The notes beneath the pieces were generated by a model that worked only from the letters and a program-made list of their open reading frames with translations, searched no databases and was not told the DNA's origin. The position numbers were made by a program, and so were the translations under genes. Source: an uncultured Bacteroidaceae bacterium (GTDB taxonomy: Bacteria > Bacteroidota > Bacteroidia > Bacteroidales > Bacteroidaceae). From it: a DNA stretch of 6,116 nt. The stretch is taken from the NCBI GenBank assembly GCA_904501775.1, contig CAJGCJ010000112.1, forward strand, positions 1-6,116. Reading direction: 5' to 3'. This document shows positions 1-5,409 of the stretch, piece by piece. Position 1 is the stretch's first letter. Every line of letters begins with the position of its first letter.

Positions 1-984
1 TCCGAACTCATGTACATAAACCTCGCCGGTGCGTCCGGTCTTTCCGGCCGAGCCGAGTCCGTAGAAATTATATATGCCACCACCGCCATACTTGTCTGTG
101 TTTGTTAGTATGAAGATACTCTCGTATGGGGCATTCGATGCGATGTCGCGTACCTTCTGAAAATCTTCGGTCATCTGATAGCGTTCGCTGCCAAAGGTGA
201 AAAAGCGCGTGTCGAGTAGCGAATTATGCCATTTGCCATGTCCCGGCTCGCTTATGCCCGATTCTTCCGATGCAGCCCACACCGCTCTGATATTTATCCT
301 GTGGCTGTTCTCCTTGAATGGCGAGTAGGCAAACAGCGAGTTGCGCCACATGTCGCAAGCTGTCATGAACTTCTCTTTTTCGGTTGCATCGAATCCGTCA
401 GGAATAAGAACTATATCTACAGCGTGCTCTATGTCGCCGCCAATGTGTATCTCAGAGTAGCTGTATGCAGGGCGATATGGAATAATATTGTAGTCTCCTG
501 TCTTTATCAGATGCGAGTGTCTCTTTTCCATCTTCTTACTTGCCTTATTGCGTGCATATATCTCAATGAGAAAATCGTTTTTAGGCTCAGGGAATATGAC
601 ACCCTCGGGGAATGAACGGTGAACTTCGTTTGCCTCGTGGGTTGTCTGCCATTCGTTGAACAGTGTGCTGTAATTGTTCTTGTATATAGTCTTGCCGCTT
701 TTTGCGTCCACTATGCAAAAATGCTGCTCGCCATATTCGAAGGGGTTTATCAGAGCCTTTTTTGAACCGGCCCATTTGCCTTCGCGTCTTATGCAGTCGA
801 ATGTGTAGTATTCGTCAGTGCTGTTGCCCGAATGATAGAAATCGTAACGCATGGTGTTGTCGTTGAAATATTGGCTGTATTCAATATCTCCGGTGTTCAC
901 CTGTGTAATAGCCTTTTTGCTGCCGCAGGCGCAGAATGTCACAAGCAGCGCAATTAGCATGATGATGTTATTTCTTCTTTTCAT
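1..984 (-). CDS. Peptidase family M64 (IgA peptidase-like) lipoprotein, N-terminal part, cut by window edge
   Basis: Predicted zinc metallopeptidase of family M64, anchored in the cell envelope as a lipoprotein. The reading frame is open from ATG at 984-982 to base 1 (328 codons) and has no stop, so the 3' part lies outside the window. Residues 1-20 form a lipoprotein signal peptide: basic MKRR, a hydrophobic stretch at 7-17, then Cys18-Ala-Cys20, with Cys20 the likelier lipidated residue. Residues about 30-165 match the beta-rich M64 N-terminal domain. The catalytic domain starts near residue 170 (VDIVLIPDGF at 189-198) and runs to VHEFG at 324-328, the beginning of the HExxH zinc motif (His325, Glu326). 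The residues after Cys20 (GSKKAI) lack the acidic run typical of Bacteroidota surface-export lipoproteins, so a periplasmic location is inferred. A second in-frame ATG (960-958) would shorten the signal peptide too much. An AGGA lies about ten bases before the chosen start. The family is named for a Clostridium IgA protease; IgA cleavage by Bacteroidota members is not established. Confidence 0.85.
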   Translation of the reverse strand, partial: MKRRNNIIMLIALLVTFCACGSKKAITQVNTGDIEYSQYFNDNTMRYDFYHSGNSTDEYYTFDCIRREGKWAGSKKALINPFEYGEQHFCIVDAKSGKTIYKNNYSTLFNEWQTTHEANEVHRSFPEGVIFPEPKNDFLIEIYARNKASKKMEKRHSHLIKTGDYNIIPYRPAYSYSEIHIGGDIEHAVDIVLIPDGFDATEKEKFMTACDMWRNSLFAYSPFKENSHRINIRAVWAASEESGISEPGHGKWHNSLLDTRFFTFGSERYQMTEDFQKVRDIASNAPYESIFILTNTDKYGGGGIYNFYGLGSAGKTGRTGEVYVHEFG

Positions 985-1083
985 AAAAACATTTCCTTTT
1001 TGTTAGTGGTGCTAAGTTAGCTATTTTAACGCAAAAAAGTATAAAAACTTGCTCATAATATGCTCTGTTTGCACTTTTATTCT

Positions 1084-1091
1084 TATTTTTG
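1084..1091 (+). promoter_or_regulatory. Bacteroidota -7 promoter element for the SPOR lipoprotein gene
   Basis: TATTTTTG is an exact match to the Bacteroidota -7 consensus TAnnTTTG and ends 49 bases before the SPOR gene ATG. A TTTG at 1068-1071 could be the -33 element, but the gap is only 12 bases where about 19-21 is usual, so only the -7 box is claimed. The surroundings are very AT-rich, which raises the chance of an accidental match. Confidence 0.5.
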
Positions 1092-1140
1092 CAAATAGTG
1101 AACAAACGCAATATTTTTAATTAAAAGTTATAGTATAATT

Positions 1141-1638
1141 ATGAAGAAGTTTTTAATGCTCGGCTTGGCTGCTGCAATGATGTTTACTCTCAATTCATGT
1201 AAATCTTCAAAAGAGAGCCAATATAAGATGGCTTATGATCAGGCTAAACAGCAGGAACTTGCTCAGGGTTCGGTTCAGGCAACCGATGCAGTTGAGATTG
1301 CTCCCGTTTCTACAACAACAGGCACAGCAGCTCCTGTTGACCAGTCTTATCGCGAAGAGAAAGTTGTGCTTGCAGTTGGCGAGCAGGGCTCTTTGAAGGC
1401 ATTCAGCGTGGTGTGTGGCAGTTACAGTTCAAAGACAAATGCCGAGTTGGTAAGAAATAATCTTATTTCAGAAGGATATGCAGCTTTGGTAGTTCAGAAT
1501 CCCTCTACAGGCTTGTACCGCGTAGTGTGTGCTTCGTATGACGACAGACAGAAGGCTGCCGAGGCTCGTGCCCAGTTCAAGGCTAACCATCCCGGCGATG
1601 CCGATTTCCAGAAGGCTTGGTTGCTCTACAACAAGTAA
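1141..1638 (+). CDS. SPOR-domain lipoprotein, probable septal peptidoglycan binder
   Basis: A 165-residue envelope lipoprotein with a C-terminal SPOR domain. Residues 1-20 are a lipoprotein signal peptide (MKKF, hydrophobic core, then LNSC with Cys20 as the lipidated residue). Residues 21-80 are a polar linker rich in Gln, Ala, Ser and Thr, probably flexible. The SPOR domain covers about 86-163: beta strand AFSVVCGSY, a helix (NAELVRNNL), strand YAALVVQ, the turn STGLYRVVCASY, a second helix (RQKAAEARAQF) and a final strand ending WLLYNK. This is the usual beta-alpha-beta repeat of the family. SPOR domains bind peptidoglycan strands lacking stem peptides, found at division septa; a role in division or wall remodelling is inferred from the domain. 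The gene stands alone, with a -7 box upstream and a strong terminator downstream. No Shine-Dalgarno sequence is visible, as is common in this phylum. Start ATG is fixed by the signal peptide. Confidence 0.9.
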   Translation: MKKFLMLGLAAAMMFTLNSCKSSKESQYKMAYDQAKQQELAQGSVQATDAVEIAPVSTTTGTAAPVDQSYREEKVVLAVGEQGSLKAFSVVCGSYSSKTNAELVRNNLISEGYAALVVQNPSTGLYRVVCASYDDRQKAAEARAQFKANHPGDADFQKAWLLYNK

Positions 1639-1657
1639 TAGAAATAAGCCTATAGAT

Positions 1658-1685
1658 AAAAAGAGGACTTTGGTCCTCTTTTTTT
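1658..1685 (+). terminator. Rho-independent terminator after the SPOR gene
   Basis: A perfect 11-bp stem (1658-1668 with 1673-1683) closes a TTTG loop and runs into seven T residues at 1679-1685. The GC-rich core is GAGGAC/GTCCTC. It starts 20 bases after the SPOR stop codon. The A-run on the left arm makes it plausibly bidirectional, but no minus-strand gene nearby needs it. Confidence 0.93.
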
Positions 1686-1718
1686 GTTGATAAATGGTGT
1701 GTGGACTACGTAAATTGT

Positions 1719-1726
1719 TACATTTG
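1719..1726 (+). promoter_or_regulatory. Bacteroidota -7 promoter element for the mutarotase gene
   Basis: TACATTTG matches TAnnTTTG exactly, lies 27 bases before the mutarotase ATG and directly follows the upstream terminator. No good TTTG is present at the -33 distance, so the promoter assignment rests on the -7 box and its position between a terminator and a gene start. Confidence 0.55.
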
Positions 1727-1753
1727 CAGAACTGATTTAAATAAATAACAACT

Positions 1754-2155
1754 ATGAGCAATTCTAAATTGGACGGATACAAGGTGCAGCAGTACAAGTG
1801 TCCTGTAAAGCGTTACTGTCAGACATTGGATTTGAAGGATAATGAGGCTCTCATTGCCGAGTACCGCAAAAGACACAGCGAAGGCGAGGCTTGGACCGAG
1901 ATAATAGATGGCATACGCGAGGTTGGTATACTTGAAATGGAGATATACCTTGTAGGTACACGACTCTTTATGATCGTAGAGGCACCTGCCGATTTCGACT
2001 GGAGCAGCGCAATGGCACGTCTCTCGACACTTCCGCGTCAGCAAGAGTGGGAAGATTATATGTCCGAGTTCCAGCAGGCACCTCCGGGGGCATCTTCTGA
2101 TGAGAAATGGATGCTGATGGAGCGCATCTTCCATCTCTACGGAAATAAAGAATAG
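1754..2155 (+). CDS. L-rhamnose mutarotase family protein (RhaM/DUF718)
   Basis: A 133-residue protein of the RhaM/DUF718 family, small dimeric alpha/beta-barrel enzymes that interconvert the alpha and beta anomers of L-rhamnose and related 6-deoxy sugars. Family signatures seen: KRYCQTLDL at 19-27, YRKRH at 37-41, GILEMEIYLVGTRLFMIVE at 58-76, W99 with YM at 102-103, and the C-terminal EKWMLMERIFHL at 117-128. Tyr37 and His41 correspond by alignment to the Tyr and His of the E. coli RhaM active site. It carries about 15 extra residues at the N terminus and a longer C-terminal part than E. coli RhaM (104 residues). The family also includes proteins annotated as L-fucose mutarotases, so the sugar is unresolved. 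No rhamnose or fucose catabolic gene lies nearby. It appears to be a single-gene unit, with its own -7 box upstream and a 117-bp spacer before the ruvX ATG. ATG at 1754 is the natural start; no Shine-Dalgarno sequence is seen. Confidence 0.88.
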   Translation: MSNSKLDGYKVQQYKCPVKRYCQTLDLKDNEALIAEYRKRHSEGEAWTEIIDGIREVGILEMEIYLVGTRLFMIVEAPADFDWSSAMARLSTLPRQQEWEDYMSEFQQAPPGASSDEKWMLMERIFHLYGNKE

Positions 2156-2200
2156 AATTGAGCTTCAGATAGATAATATAACATTTTTTTACCTCTTTTA

Positions 2201-2232
2201 TCTGAACAATTCGGGTTATTTGTCTACCTTTG
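2201..2232 (+). promoter_or_regulatory. Probable promoter of the ruvX-def-TPR operon
   Basis: The -7 box TACCTTTG (2225-2232) matches TAnnTTTG exactly. TCTG at 2201-2204, one base off the -33 consensus TTTG, lies 20 bases upstream, the normal spacing for Bacteroidota promoters. Transcription would start near 2239, giving a leader of roughly 35 bases before the ruvX ATG. The -7 box overlaps the left arm of an 11-bp inverted repeat. This is the best-spaced promoter in the window. Confidence 0.65.
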
Positions 2233-2255
2233 TATTTCTATACCGAAATACAAAG
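2228..2255. repeat. 11-bp perfect inverted repeat overlapping the ruvX promoter
   Basis: CTTTGTATTTC (2228-2238) is followed by a six-base spacer TATACC and its exact reverse complement GAAATACAAAG (2245-2255). The left arm includes the last five bases of the -7 box and the repeat spans the expected transcription start. It could be an operator bound by a dimeric regulator or, since part would be transcribed, a leader element. No T-run follows, so it is not a terminator. The symmetry is plain in the sequence; any function is inferred. Confidence 0.7.
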
Positions 2256-2272
2256 ATTAATTGTGCGTATAT

Positions 2273-2701
2273 ATGGCAAGAGTATTGGCAGTGGATTATG
2301 GAAAACGTCGCACCGGGTTGGCTGTAACCGATGAGTTACAACTGATTGCCGGCGGATTGACTACGGTAGATACAAACTCGGTGATACAATATATACTCGA
2401 TTATGTAAAGCGCGAGCCTGTCGAACTAATCGTGGTGGGTCTGCCCAAGCAGATGAACAACCAGCCGTCAGAGAACATGGCAAGGATAGAGCCTTTCGTT
2501 AACCGTCTGCGGAAATTGGTTGATATTCCCGTAGAGTACTACGACGAGCGTTTTACATCGGTATTGGCGCATCAGGCAATTCTGCAGTCGGGAATTGGAA
2601 AGATGGCGCGCCGCAATAAGGAGCTTGTCGACGAGATAAGCGCAACCATAATACTCCAGTCATATATGGAGAGTAAAAGAATGAAGAACTCAAGATTATA
2701 A
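2273..2701 (+). CDS. ruvX: RuvX/YqgF family pre-16S rRNA processing nuclease / putative Holliday junction resolvase
   Basis: A 142-residue RNase H-fold protein of the YqgF/RuvX family, implicated in 5' maturation of 16S rRNA and related to Holliday-junction resolvases. Motifs: ARVLAVDYGKRRTGLAVTD at 2-20 carries the first acidic catalytic residue (Asp8), IVVGLPKQMN at 53-62 the family's GLP segment, YDERFTSVLA at 90-99 the second acidic cluster, and VDEISATIILQSYM at 119-132 the C-terminal acidic residue with the helix that closes the fold. Length fits the family (about 138-150). ATG at 2273 is chosen over an in-frame TTG at 2261, because the TTG only adds MCVY before the conserved MARVLAVDYG and is a rare start. 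It is first in a probable operon with def, whose ATG lies 19 bases after the ruvX stop. A promoter with an overlapping inverted repeat lies upstream. All catalytic positions are intact. Confidence 0.95.
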   Translation: MARVLAVDYGKRRTGLAVTDELQLIAGGLTTVDTNSVIQYILDYVKREPVELIVVGLPKQMNNQPSENMARIEPFVNRLRKLVDIPVEYYDERFTSVLAHQAILQSGIGKMARRNKELVDEISATIILQSYMESKRMKNSRL

Positions 2702-2720
2702 AAGATAAAAATATAGAATC

Positions 2721-3278
2721 ATGATACTACCTATTTATTTGTACGGACAGAGTGTGTTGAGAAAAGTAGCCGAGGATATTACTCCCGATTATCCCGAACT
2801 GCCTAAACTTATTCAGGATATGTGGGAAACCCTTGCGCAGGCCGAGGGTGTAGGACTTGCTGCTCCTCAGATAGGATTGCCTATACGTCTTGTGCTGATT
2901 GACCTCGACCCGCTTGCCGAGGATTATCCCGAGTATAAGGACTTTAGAAAGGTCTATATAAATGCGCATATAATAGAGACATCCGAAGAGACAGACTCAA
3001 TGGAAGAGGGATGCTTGAGCGTGCCCGGAATACACGAAAAGGTTACACGTCCCATTAAAATCCGTGTACAGTATCTCGACGAGAATTTCCAAGAGCATGA
3101 CGAGTGGGTCGAGGGATTCTTGGCTCGTGCCATGCAACACGAGTTCGACCACCTCGAGGGTAAGATGTTCGTCGACCGTCTCACACCATTGCGACGACAG
3201 ATGAACAAGAACCGTCTTATGAATCTTCTTAAGGGTAAGGCTCATTGCACATATAAAACAAAGAGAGTGCTCAAATGA
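2721..3278 (+). CDS. def: Peptide deformylase
   Basis: A 185-residue cytoplasmic metalloenzyme that removes the formyl group from the initiator methionine of nascent proteins. All three family motifs are intact: motif 1 GVGLAAPQIG at 43-52, motif 2 EGCLS at 96-100 with the metal ligand Cys98, and motif 3 QHEFDH at 139-144 with ligands His140 and His144 and catalytic Glu141. Length is normal for bacterial deformylases. An acidic insertion between motifs 1 and 2 (DPLAEDYPEYKDF, about 63-75) resembles the longer loop of other Bacteroidota enzymes. ATG at 2721 starts the conserved MILPIYLYGQSVLR. The stop overlaps the next gene's start as ATGA (3275-3278), which implies translational coupling. 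The formyltransferase gene fmt, a common partner elsewhere, is not in the window. Confidence 0.97.
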   Translation: MILPIYLYGQSVLRKVAEDITPDYPELPKLIQDMWETLAQAEGVGLAAPQIGLPIRLVLIDLDPLAEDYPEYKDFRKVYINAHIIETSEETDSMEEGCLSVPGIHEKVTRPIKIRVQYLDENFQEHDEWVEGFLARAMQHEFDHLEGKMFVDRLTPLRRQMNKNRLMNLLKGKAHCTYKTKRVLK

Positions 3279-5281
3279 GATTACTGAAGTATGTCATACT
3301 TGCAGCGCTGCTGATACTGCCTTCATTTGTGAAGGCCCAGCTGAATACCGAACAGATTATGATAATAGGTCGCAATGCGCTCTATTTCGAGGATTATGTT
3401 CTCTCTATTCAGTATTTTAATAAGGTGATATCGGCGCGTCCCTATCTGTATGAACCATACTTCTACCGCGGACTGGCAAAATATTATCTCGAAGATTATG
3501 TCGGTGCCGAAGAGGACCTGACTGCCTCTATCGAGCGTAATCCTTATGTGTCGCGCAGCTATCATTTGCGGGGGCTCTGTCGTGCCAATCAGCAGGAACA
3601 CCTCGATGCCGAGGCCGATTTCCGTATGGCGATAAAATATGACCCCCAGAATGCAGATGTGTGGCAGAATCTGGCTGTTACCGCCGTCAGACGTGAGGAT
3701 TGGAGTAGTGCTGCATCGGTGATAGACTCTATGCTGGTCTTCTCGCCACGCAATGTCGATGCATATATGCTGCGTACGCAAGTCGCTGTAAAACAGGGCG
3801 ATTCTCTTATGGCGCACCGTATGATAAGTGAGGCGGTGAATTACGACAAATATTCGCCCGAAGTGTATACGACACGTGCGATGCTCTATTTCGAGGATGA
3901 ACTCTACGACAAGGCAGAGGAGGATCTCGACCGTGCGATAGATCTTATGCCCGGCCGCAGCAACAGCTATCTTAGCCGTGCTCTTATACGTTACTATCGC
4001 AATAATTTGCGTGGAGCAATGGAGGACTATGATATGGTGCTGTACATTGATCCCTCAAGTTTCTATGGATATTATAACCGTGGCTTGCTGCGTATGCAGG
4101 TGGGTGATGACAACAGAGCTATAGAGGATTTCGATAAAGTGCTCGACATTGACCCTGACAATACGATGGCCCGTTTCAACCGCGCCCTATTGCGTGACAA
4201 TACCGGCGACATACAAGGCGCAATAGACGACTATAGCCGTGTGATAGAGGATTATCCCAATTTTGAATACGGCTATCAGTGCCGTGCGACAGCACGTCGT
4301 AAGATTGGAGATATAAAAGGAGCCGAGTCGGACGAGAAATGGCTGCTGAAGAGGCAAATGGCCACGTTCAACAATCAGGGTGCAGCAGTCGATTCGGTTG
4401 CAGTGGCAGATGACAAGGTGCGCCGACGCTCAGACAGCAATGTCCGCAACTATAACAAAATGGTTGTTGCCGACGACGAGCCTGCAAAGCAGTATATTAC
4501 CGAGTACAGGGGCAGGGTGCAGAACCGCAACGTATATGTGGGGCTAAGGCCTATGTATGTCCTCTCGTACTACGAGCAGTTGCGCGAAGTCAGTGGAGAG
4601 ATGCTCTATTACAAGCCTATAGAGGAGATTAACAAGATTCGTCTCTTTGCACGCAATGTGCTGCTTACCAACGACGAGAGAGCGTTGAGCGAGGATGAGG
4701 TGAAACGTCATTTCAATGGTGTGGATACCTATTCAAAGCATATTGCCGATTTCCCCGAAGAACTCTCGTTCAGACTATGCCGTGCAATGGAGTTCTATCT
4801 GGTGCAGGACTTTGAAGCGGCTATGGCCGACCTTGACATTGCTTTCACTCTTGAGGGTGATATGTGGCCTGTTTATTTCATGCGTGCGACTGTCAGATAT
4901 AAACAGCTTGAGTCGAAAAATATAAACGATGATAATAAGAACGAAGCTTTCGGCATAGATATGGGCAGCCTTCCCAATATCGATTACCGGCTTGTCAAGA
5001 ACGACCTCGACCATGTGATAGAGGCTTTGCCTTCGTTCGCTCCTGCATATTACAATCGTGGTAATGTCTTTGCACGCTTGAGCGATTTCAAGTCGGCTGT
5101 TGTTGATTACAGCAAGGCTATTGAAATAGATGACAAACTTGCTGCTGCATATTTCAACCGTGGACTTGCCCGAATATATCTCGGAGATAAGGAAGAGGGT
5201 ATAGCCGATTTGAGCAAGGCTGGTGAACTTGGTATTTATGCAGCATATAATGTAATAAAACGCTTTGCCGATAAGGAATAA
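3275..5281 (+). CDS. Secreted tetratricopeptide-repeat protein
   Basis: A 668-residue protein with an N-terminal signal peptide (MRLLK, hydrophobic 6-19, cleavage inferred after VKA at 19-21), hence periplasmic or outer-membrane associated. Residues about 27-360 are packed with roughly ten TPR units of 34 residues, recognisable from repeated 'Y..RG.....' and 'A..D...AI..DP' patterns (for example YYNRG at 266-270 and AIEDFDKVLDIDPDN at 282-296). A middle region at about 361-490 is not TPR-like: 365-405 is polar and probably disordered, and 406-490 looks folded (YVGLRPMYVLSYYEQL at 421-436). A second TPR block at about 497-660 includes YYNRG at 592-596 and YFNRG at 626-630. TPRs mediate protein-protein contacts; no enzyme motif is seen and the partner is unknown. 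It is the third gene of the ruvX-def unit and overlaps def by four bases. A TPR gene between def and thrS is familiar in Bacteroidales, so this is core rather than acquired. Confidence 0.9.
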   Translation: MRLLKYVILAALLILPSFVKAQLNTEQIMIIGRNALYFEDYVLSIQYFNKVISARPYLYEPYFYRGLAKYYLEDYVGAEEDLTASIERNPYVSRSYHLRGLCRANQQEHLDAEADFRMAIKYDPQNADVWQNLAVTAVRREDWSSAASVIDSMLVFSPRNVDAYMLRTQVAVKQGDSLMAHRMISEAVNYDKYSPEVYTTRAMLYFEDELYDKAEEDLDRAIDLMPGRSNSYLSRALIRYYRNNLRGAMEDYDMVLYIDPSSFYGYYNRGLLRMQVGDDNRAIEDFDKVLDIDPDNTMARFNRALLRDNTGDIQGAIDDYSRVIEDYPNFEYGYQCRATARRKIGDIKGAESDEKWLLKRQMATFNNQGAAVDSVAVADDKVRRRSDSNVRNYNKMVVADDEPAKQYITEYRGRVQNRNVYVGLRPMYVLSYYEQLREVSGEMLYYKPIEEINKIRLFARNVLLTNDERALSEDEVKRHFNGVDTYSKHIADFPEELSFRLCRAMEFYLVQDFEAAMADLDIAFTLEGDMWPVYFMRATVRYKQLESKNINDDNKNEAFGIDMGSLPNIDYRLVKNDLDHVIEALPSFAPAYYNRGNVFARLSDFKSAVVDYSKAIEIDDKLAAAYFNRGLARIYLGDKEEGIADLSKAGELGIYAAYNVIKRFADKE

Positions 5282-5282
5282 A

Positions 5283-5314
5283 AACGGAATAGGCTTCCAA
5301 ATAAGCCTTCCGTT
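5283..5314 (+). terminator. Imperfect hairpin after the TPR gene, weak terminator or processing site
   Basis: AACGGAA-TA-GGCTT (5283-5296) pairs with AAGCCTTCCGTT (5303-5314), giving 12 base pairs with a two-base bulge and a six-base loop. It begins one base after the TPR stop codon. On the plus strand it is followed by TGTAAAAATAAAG, not a T-run, so intrinsic termination toward thrS should be inefficient. On the minus strand the stem would be followed by TTTT, but no minus-strand gene needs it. It may act as an mRNA 3'-end stabiliser or a partial terminator. Confidence 0.5.
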
Positions 5315-5359
5315 GTAAAAATAAAGCCAATAAGTTAATATCGTGCGCAAATAATTTAT

Positions 5360-5367
5360 TATCTTAG
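5360..5367 (+). promoter_or_regulatory. Possible -7 promoter element for thrS
   Basis: TATCTTAG has one mismatch to TAnnTTTG and lies 42 bases before the thrS ATG. No convincing -33 TTTG is seen at the right distance. A promoter here is expected because thrS follows a hairpin and a 128-bp spacer, but the sequence support is modest. Confidence 0.35.
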
Positions 5368-5409
5368 CGCCGTTTATGTAAAATTAGCAATACGAAAAAA
5401 TATAATATT

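Noticed and set aside
226..615. 129-codon plus-strand open frame
   Set aside because: It is antisense to the M64 peptidase gene, whose reading frame is uninterrupted from 984 to 1 and has clear family motifs.
1012..1043. Possible minus-strand promoter for the M64 gene
   Set aside because: TATACTTTTTTG (1043-1032, minus) and TAACTTAG (1019-1012, minus) each deviate from TAnnTTTG and neither has a -33 box at normal spacing. A promoter must exist in or near this spacer but I cannot place it.
1115..1126. TTTTAATTAAAA palindrome and nearby TTTGCAAA palindrome (1088-1095) upstream of the SPOR gene
   Set aside because: Short, purely or mostly A/T symmetry in very AT-rich DNA is expected by chance; no arm spacing or repetition suggests a binding site.
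1718..2134. 138-codon minus-strand open frame over the mutarotase gene
   Set aside because: The plus-strand mutarotase is strongly supported by family motifs; the minus-strand product resembles nothing and has no start context.
2261..2272. Earlier in-frame TTG start for ruvX
   Set aside because: It adds only four residues ahead of the conserved MARVLAVDYG start, TTG is rare as a start, and no ribosome-binding sequence favours it.
3323..3817. 164-codon open frame on the minus strand opposite the N-terminal TPR repeats
   Set aside because: Shadow of the TPR gene; no family features, no promoter, and the sense protein explains the sequence fully.
3455..4330. Internal nucleotide repetition within the TPR gene as a possible repeat array
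   Set aside because: The periodicity is at protein level (34-residue TPR units); the DNA copies are diverged and do not form a CRISPR or tandem nucleotide repeat.
4775..5350. 191-codon open frame on the minus strand opposite the end of the TPR gene
   Set aside because: It lies antisense to a well-supported TPR coding region, shows no recognisable domain, and has an odd Ile/Cys-rich composition expected from reverse-reading TPR codons.
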